A stretch of 64,000 nucleotides of DNA from Chamaea fasciata (Eukaryota > Chordata > Aves > Passeriformes > Sylviidae). The notes under the pieces are model-generated. The model saw only the letters and a program-made list of their open reading frames with translations, was not told the origin of the DNA and did not search any database. Where the stretch lies: assembly GCA_029207755.1 (NCBI GenBank), contig JARCOQ010000077.1, forward strand, positions 372,001 to 436,000, given 5' to 3'. A program made the translations under genes and the position numbers. Positions 58,310 through 64,000 of the stretch are shown in pieces. The first letter of the stretch is position 1. Every line of letters begins with the position of its first letter.

Positions 58310-60409
58310 ATGTCAGTTTGTAGCAGGCCTTTGGCCCTCCATGGGAAGCCAGGCTTCCAGCTTGTGGCAGCTTGCATCTGGAAGAAATCCTGTTCCGTTC
58401 GGGATTGTAGGTGGCCGAGGCCAGGTGCCCGGCAGAGGGAGTTGGGAACAAAGGATGGCCTGTGTCCAGGGGTAAGTAAAGTTAGCTGCACAGGTGCCTG
58501 GTGTCAGTTTGTAGGAGGCCTTTGGCCCTCCAAGGGCAGCTAGTCTTCCAGTTTGTGGCAGCTTGCATCTTGAAGAAATGCTGTTCTACTCGGGATTGTA
58601 GGTGGCCGAGGTCAGGTGCCTGGTAGAGGGAGTTGGGCACAAATGATGGCCTGTTTCCAGGGGGTAAGTAACGTCAGCTGCCCAGGTGCCTGATATCCGT
58701 TTGTAGGAGGCCTTTGGCCCTCCATGGGAAGCCAGGCTTCCAGCTTGTGGCAGCTTGCATCTGGAAGAAATCCTGTTCCGTTCGGGATTGTAGGTGGCTG
58801 AGGCCAGGTGCCCGGCAAAGGAAACTGGGTACAAAGGATGGCCTGTTTCCAGGGGTAAGTAAAGTCAGCTGCCCAGGTGCCTGATGTCAGTTTGTAGGAG
58901 GCCTTTGGCCCTCCAAGGGAAGCCAGACTTCCAGCCTGTGGCAGCTTGTTTCTGGAAGAAATCATGCTTCGTTTGGGATTGTAGGTGGCCGAGGCCTGGT
59001 GCCCGGCAGAGGGAGTTGGGCACAAATGATGGCCTGTTTCCAGGGCTAAGTAAAGTCAGCTGCCCAGGTGCCTGATGTCAGTTTGTAGGAGGCCTTTGGC
59101 CCTTCAAGGGAAACTAGTCTTCCAGTTTGTGGCAGCTTGCATCTGGAAGAAATCCTGTTCCATTCGGGATTGTAGGTGGCCGAGGCCAGGTGCCCGGCAG
59201 AGGGAGTTGGGCACAAAGGATGGCCTGTTTCCAGGGGTAAGTAAAGTCAGCTGCCCAGGTGCCTGATGTCAGTTTGTAGGAGGCCTTTGGCCCTCTATGG
59301 GAAGCCAGGTTTCCAGCCTGTGGCAGCTTGCATCTGGAAGAAATCCTGTTCCGTTTGGGATCGTAGGTGGCCAAGGCCTGGTGCCCGGCTAAGGGAGTTG
59401 GGAACAAATGATGGCCTGTTTCCAGGGGTAAGTAAAGTCAGCTGCCCAGGTGCCTGATGTCAGCTTGTAGCAGGCCTTTGGCCCTCCATGGGAAGCCTGG
59501 CTTCCAGCTTGTGGCAGCTTGCATCTGGAAGAAATGCTGTTCCGTTCGGGATTTTAGGTGGCCAAGGCCAGGTGCCCGGCAGAGGGAGTTCGGAACAAAG
59601 GATGGCCTGTTTCCAGGGGTAAGTAAAGTTAGCTGCCCAGGTGCCTGGTGTCAGTTTGTAGGAGGCCTTTGGCCCTCCAAGGGAAGCAAGTCTTCCTGTT
59701 TGTGGCAGCTTGCATCGCGAAGAAAACCTGTTCCGTTCGGGATTGTGGGTGGCCGAGGCCAGGTGCCCGGCAGAGGGAGTTGGGCACAAAGATGGCCTGT
59801 TTCCAGGGGTAAGTAAAGTCAGCTGCCCAGGTGCCTGATGTCAGTTTGTAGGAGGCCTTTGGCCCTCCATGGGAAGCCAGGCTTCCAGCTTGTGGCAGCT
59901 TGCATCTTGAAGAAATCCTGTTCCGTTTGGGATTGTAGGTGGCCGAGGCCTGGTGCCCTGCTGCAGCAGTTGGGAACAAATGATGGCCTGTTTCCAGGGG
60001 TAAGTAAAGTCAGCTGCCCAGGTGCCTGATGTCAGTTTGTAGGAGGCCTTTGGCCCTCCAAGGGCAGCTAGTCTTCTAGTTTGTGGCAGCTTGCATCGCG
60101 AAGAAATCCTGTTCCGTTCGGGATTGTGGGTGGCCGAGGCCAGGTGCCCGGCAGAGGGAGTTGGGCACAAAGATGGCCTGTTTCCAGGGGTAAGTAAAGT
60201 CAGCTGCCCCGGTGCCTGATGTCAGTTTGTAGGAGGCCTTTGGCCCTCCATGGGAAGCCACGTTTCCAGCCTGTGGCAGCTTGCATCTGGAAGAAATCCT
60301 GTTCCGTTCGGGATTGTAGGTGGCCGATGCCAGGTGACCGGCAGAGGGAGTTGGGCACAATTGATGGCCTGTTTCCTGGGGTAAGTAAAGTCAGCTGCCC
60401 AGGTGCCTG

Positions 60410-60600
60410 ATGTCAGTTTGCAGGTGGCTATTGTTCCTCCATGGGATGCCAGGCTTCCAGCTTGTGGCTGCTTGCATCTGGAAGTAATCCTGTTCCGTTC
60501 GGAATTGTAGGTGGCCGAGGCCTGGTGCCCGGCAGAGGGAGTTGGGCACAAAGGATGGCCTGTTTCCAGGGGTAAGTAAAGTCAGCTGCCCAGGTGCCTG
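60410..60600 (+). repeat. Type B monomer (block III form)
   Basis: A third type B between the two HOR partners, 12 monomers after 58119. It has ccgttcggaattg. It suggests an internal 12-monomer duplication inside the 22-monomer HOR. Confidence 0.82.
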
Positions 60601-62319
60601 ATGTCAGTTTGTAGCAGGCCTTAGGCCCTCCATGGGAAGCCAGGCTTCCAGCTTGTGGCAGCTTGCATCGCGAAGAAATCCTTTTCCGTTCGGGATTGTA
60701 GGTGTCCGAGGCCGGGTGCCCAAGAGAAAGAGTTGGGCACAAAGGATGGCCTGTTTCCAGAGGTAAGTAAAGTCAGCTGCCCAGGTGCCTGATGTCAGTT
60801 TGTAGGAGGCCTTTGGCCCTCGAAGGGAAGCCAGTCTTCCAGATTGTGGCAGCTTGCATCTGGAAGAAATCCTGTTCCACTCGGGATTGTAGGTGGCCGA
60901 GGCCTGGTGCCCGGCAGAGGGAGTTGGGCACAAAGGATGGCCTGTTTCCAGGGGTAAGTAAAGTCAGCTGCCCAGGTGCCTGATGTCAGTTTGTAGGAGG
61001 CCTTTGAACCTCCATGGGAAGCCAGGCTTCCAGCTTGTGGCACCTTGCATCTTGAAGAAATCCTGTTCCGTTTGGGATTGTAGGTGGCCGAGGCCTGGTG
61101 CCCGGCAGAGGGAGTTGGGCACAAAGGATGGCCTGTTTCCAGGGGTAAGTAAAGTCAGCTGCACAGGTGCCTGATGTCAGTTTGTAGGAGGCCTTTGGCC
61201 CTCCAAGGGAAGCAAGTCTTCCAGCTTGTGGCAGCTTGCATCGTGAAGAAATCCTGTTCCGTTTGGGATTGTGGGTGGCCGAGGCCAGGTGCTCGACAGA
61301 GGGAGTTTGGCACAAATGATGGCCTGTTTCCAGGGGTAAGTAAAGTCAGCTGCCCAGGTGCCTGATGTCAGTTTGTAGGAGGCCTTTGGCCCTCTATGGG
61401 AAGCCAGGCTTCCAGCCTGTGGCAGCTTGCATCTGGAAGAAATCCTGTTCCGTTCGGGATTGTAGGTGGCCGAGGCCAGGTGCCCGGCAGACGGAGTTGG
61501 GCACAAAGGATGGCCTGTTTCCAGGGGTAAGTAAAGTCAGCTGCCCAGGTGCCTGATGTCAGTTTGTAGCAGGCCTTTGGCCCTCCATGGGAAGACTGGC
61601 TGCTAGCTTGTGGCAGCTTGCATCTGGAAGAAATGCTGTTCCGTTCAGGATTGTAGGTGGCCGAGGCCAGGTGCTCGGCAGAGGGAGTTGGGCACAAAGG
61701 ATGGCCTGTTTCCAGGGATAAGTAAAGTCAGCTGCCCAGGTGCCTGATGTTAGTTTGTAGGAGGCCTTTGGCCCTCCATGGGAAGCCAGGCTTCCAGCTT
61801 GTGGCAGCTTGCATCTGGAAGAAATCCTGTTCCGTTTGGGATTGTAGGTGGCCGAGGCCTGGTGCCCTGCTGCAGCAGTTGGGAACAGAGGATGGCCTGT
61901 TTCCAGGGGTAAGTAAAGTCAGCTGCCCAGGTGCCTGATGTCAGTTTGTAGGAGGCCTTTAGCCCTCCAAGGGAAGCAAGTCTTCCAGTTTGTGGCAGCT
62001 TGCATCGCGAAGAAATCCTGTTCCGTTCGGGACTGTGGGTGGCCGAGGCCAGGTGCTCGGCAGAGGGAGTTGGGCACAAAGGATGGCCTGTTTCCAGGGG
62101 TAAGTAAAGTCAGCTGCCCAGGTGCCTGATGTCAGTTTGTAGGAGGCCTTTGGCCCTCCATGGGAAGCCAGGTTTCCAGCCTGTGGCAGCTTGCATCTGG
62201 AAGAAATCCTGTTCCGTTCGGGATTGTAGGTGGCCGATGCCAGGTGACCGTCAGAGGGAAATGGGCACAAATGATGGCCTGTTTCCAGGGGTAAGTAAAG
62301 TCAGCTGCCCAGGTGTCTG

Positions 62320-62510
62320 ATGTCAGTTTGCAGGTGGCTATTGTTCCTCCATGGGATGCCAGGCTTCCAGCTTGTGGCTGCTTGCATCTGGAAGTAATCC
62401 TGTTCCGTTCGGGATTGTAGGTGTCCGAGGCCTGGTGCCCGGCAGAGGGAGTTGGGCACAAAGGATGGCCTGTTTCCAGGGGTAAGTAAAGTCAGCTGCC
62501 CAGGTGCCTG
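62320..62510 (+). repeat. Type B monomer (block III form)
   Basis: Partner of 58119, 4201 bp downstream. It keeps the older gtgtccgaggcc form in the centre, unlike 58119. Confidence 0.82.
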
Positions 62511-62701
62511 ATGTCAGTTTGTAGCAGGCCTTTGGCCCTCCATGGGAAGACTGGCTGCCAGCTTGTGGTAGCTTGCATCTGGAAGAAATCCTGTTCCGTT
62601 CGGGATTGTAGGTGGCCGAGGCCAGGTGCCCGGCAGAGGGAGTTGGGAACAAAGGATGGCCTGTGTCCAGGGGTAAGTAAAGTTAGCTGCACAGGTGCCT
62701 G

Positions 62702-62893
62702 GTGTCAGTTTGTAGGAGGCCTTTGGCCCTCCAAGGGCAGCTAGTCTTCCAGTTTGTGGCAGCTTGCATCTTGAAGAAATGCTGTTCTACTCGGGATTGT
62801 AGGTGGCCGAGGTCAGGTGCCTGGTAGAGGGAGTTGGGCACAAATGATGGCCTGTTTCCAGGGGGTAAGTAAAGTCAGCTGCCCAGGTGCCTG
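62702..62893 (+). repeat. 192-bp monomer with one-base insertion
   Basis: Has ccagggggtaag with an extra G. The same insertion is in its partner 22 monomers upstream (near 58661), so it predates that duplication. Confidence 0.85.
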
Positions 62894-63848
62894 ATATCCG
62901 TTTGTAGAAGGCCTCTGGCCCTCCATGGGAAGCCAGGCTTCCAGCTTGTGGCAGCTTGCATCTGGAAGAAATCCTGTTCCGTTTGGGATTGTAGGTGGCT
63001 GAGGCCAGGTGCCCGGCAGAGGAAACTGGGCACAAAGGATGGCCTGTTTCCAGGGGTAAGTAAAGTCAGCTGCCCAGGTGCCTGATGTCAGTTTGTAGGA
63101 GGCCTTTGGCCCTCCAAGGGAAGCCAGCCTTCCAGCCTGTGGCAGCTTGTTTCTGGAAGAAATCATGCTTCGTTTGGGATTGTAGGTGGCCGAGGCCTGG
63201 TGCCCGGCAGAGGGAGTTGGGCACAAATGATGGCCTGTTTCCAGGGCTAAGTAAAGTCAGCTGCCCAGGTGCCTGATGTCAGTTTGTAGGAGGCCTTTGG
63301 CCCTTCAAGGGAAACTAGTCTTCCAGTTTGTGGCAGCTTGCATCTGGAAGAAATCCTGTTCCATTCGGGATTGTAGGTGGCCGAGGCCAGGTGCCCGGCA
63401 GAGGGAGTTGGGCACAAATGATGGCCTGTTTCCAGGGGTAAGTAAAGTCAGCTGCCCAGGTGCCTGATGTCAGTTTGTAGGAGGCCTTTGGCCCTCTATG
63501 GGAAGCCAGGTTTCCAGCCTGTGGCAGCTTGCATCTGGAAGAAATCCTGTTCCGTTTGGGATCGTAGGTGGCCGAGGCCTGGTGCCCGGCTAAGGGAGTT
63601 GGGAACAAATGATGGCCTGTTTCCAGGGGTAAGTAAAGTCAGCTGCCCAGGTGCCTGATGTCAGCTTGTAGCAGGCCTTTGGCCCTCCATGGGAAGCGTG
63701 GCTTCCAGCTTGTGGCAGCTTGCATCTGGAAGAAATCCTGTTCCGTTCGGGATTTTAGGTTGCCAAGGCCAGGTGCCCGGCAGAGGGAGTTGGGAACAAA
63801 GGATGGCCTGTTTCCAGGGGTAAGTAAAGTTAGCTGCCCTGGTGCCTG

Positions 63849-64000
63849 GTGTCAGTTTGTAGGAGGCCTTTGGCCCTCCAAGGGAAGCAAGTCTTCAAGT
63901 TTGTGGCAGCTTGCATCGCGAAGAAAACCTGTTCCGTTCGGGATTGTGGGTGGCCGAGGCCAGGTGCCCGGCAGAGGGAGTTGGGCACAAAGATGGCCTG
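63849..64000 (+). repeat. Partial monomer at right edge
   Basis: The first 152 bases of a monomer. It starts with the ggtgtcag variant of the phase marker and carries gcatcgcgaagaaaacc and gattgtgggtgg. It matches the monomer at 59648, 22 monomers upstream. It also carries the one-base deletion variant cacaaagatgg at its very end. The array runs on past the window. Confidence 0.95.

Larger units (their letters stand above)
56783..60982 (+). repeat. Block III HOR, copy 1 (22 monomers, 4200 bp)
   Basis: Matches 60983 onward monomer by monomer. Shared private variants are caccttgcatcttg, gtgctcg, aggtgaccgtcagaggg, gatatccgtttg, gcctgtgtccag, ccagggggtaag and cagcttgtagcagg. The two first monomers differ in their 3' halves (ctgctgcagcag versus cggcagaggg), which suggests conversion or exchange at the boundary. 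Confidence 0.82.
1..64000 (+). repeat. 191-bp satellite tandem array filling the window
   Basis: Monomers of 189-192 bp follow head to tail, all in one orientation. The phase marker, an ATG inside cctgATGtcag, falls at 85, 276, 467 and so on to 63658 and (as GTG) 63849. The total drift is -30 bases over 333 monomers. There is no unrelated sequence anywhere. Monomers differ by scattered substitutions and the same variants recur at multi-kilobase spacing, so this is a higher-order array and not a random mixture. Known for the class: such arrays form centromeres or heterochromatin and evolve by unequal exchange and conversion. Inference: a centromeric or pericentromeric array of a vertebrate, possibly a songbird. 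No gene-free interval needs separate description, because every base belongs to this repeat. Confidence 0.98.
48956..64000 (+). repeat. Block III: third higher-order variant set
   Basis: Marked by variants rare or absent to the left: ggaagactggctgctagc, tttccagcctgtgg, ctgctgcagcagttggg, gattgtgggtgg, and frequent gcatcgcgaag monomers. Eight of the 14 type B monomers lie here. The first part (48956-56782) looks shuffled. The last part is two adjacent 22-monomer copies. It continues out of the window. Confidence 0.82.
60983..64000 (+). repeat. Block III HOR, copy 2 (cut by window end)
   Basis: The second 22-monomer copy, offset 4200-4201 bp from 56783. The window ends inside its sixteenth monomer. 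Every unit up to the partial monomer at 63849 has its partner 22 monomers upstream. Confidence 0.82.

Noticed and set aside
124..63608. Minus-strand frames of 97-137 codons in most monomers, up to 172 codons at 46097-46615
   Set aside because: These are the same repeat read on the other strand. Longer ones occur only where a one-base indel or a lost stop joins two or three units. They have no recognisable domain and no start context independent of the satellite.
85..63658. Plus-strand 63-codon reading frames, one per monomer, with stop and next start overlapping as TGATG
   Set aside because: They are a by-product of the repeat. Each is the same monomer read in one frame. The frame shifts at every unit because 191 is not a multiple of three, type B units carry an in-frame stop, and substitutions show no sign of codon constraint. 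Not called as genes.
1..64000. CRISPR array
   Set aside because: The repeats are contiguous 191-bp units with no unique spacers, and there are no cas genes. The size and structure are those of a eukaryotic satellite.
1..64000. CENP-B box (core TTCG-4-A-2-CGGG)
   Set aside because: The only TTCG in the ordinary monomer (ttccgTTCGggattgtagg) lacks the A and CGGG at the required spacing. The reverse strand also fails.
1..64000. Human-type alpha satellite or other well-known mammalian satellites
   Set aside because: The unit is 191 bp and 55% GC, not a 171-bp AT-rich unit, and I recognise no alpha-satellite motif.
1..64000. A transposable element, rDNA or tRNA unit embedded in the array
   Set aside because: The monomer register is kept throughout with only one-base changes, which leaves no room for an insertion. 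No tRNA-like, rRNA-like or transposase-like sequence was seen.

Overview
The whole 64,000-base window is one tandem array of a single satellite family. Monomers of about 191 bp lie head to tail in one orientation from the first base to the last. Phasing the array on a conserved ATG (start of monomer 0 at 85) gives 334 complete monomers from 85 to 63848, plus a partial monomer at each end (1-84 and 63849-64000). The monomer register drifts by only 30 bases over 333 monomers. I can account for this as 34 single-base deletions and 4 single-base insertions. I found no gene, RNA gene, transposon, unrelated spacer or inversion. A representative monomer is 55.5% GC (106 of 191 by hand count).

This is eukaryotic satellite DNA with higher-order repeat (HOR) organisation, most likely centromeric or pericentromeric. 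From memory, a 191-bp centromere-associated satellite called Tgut191A is known from zebra finch, so a songbird is my leading guess. I could not compare the sequences, so that rests on unit length and array style only.

Layout: Block I (1 to about 14.8 kb) is built on a HOR marked by one strongly divergent monomer, here called type A. Type A recurs at 85, 4286, 9633 and 13833, that is every 22, 28 and 22 monomers (4.20, 5.35 and 4.20 kb). Upstream of A runs a 12-monomer cassette (K L M N O P Q R S T U A). It is complete at 11732-14023 and present in six other places with different internal monomers missing. Block II (about 14.8-35.6 kb) has a related but distinct HOR, with copies at 15934-19367, 21469-25668 and 25669-30059, followed by a nested shorter-period stretch at 30251-34829. 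Block I returns at about 35.6-45.5 kb and a rearranged block II at 45.5-48.9 kb, so much of 10.6-19.4 kb is repeated about 30 kb downstream. Block III (48.96-64 kb) has its own variant set and ends in two adjacent 22-monomer copies (56783-60982 and 60983 to the window end).

Within the monomer there are four short inverted repeats, a recurrent one-base deletion site that accounts for 21 of the 34 deletions, four CpG sites that all show TpG/CpA derivatives, and a 5'-splice-site-like GTAAGTA. Several monomers are clear chimeras whose crossover can be placed within about 10-34 bp. Every statement about identity and copy relations comes from reading by eye and can be checked by alignment.
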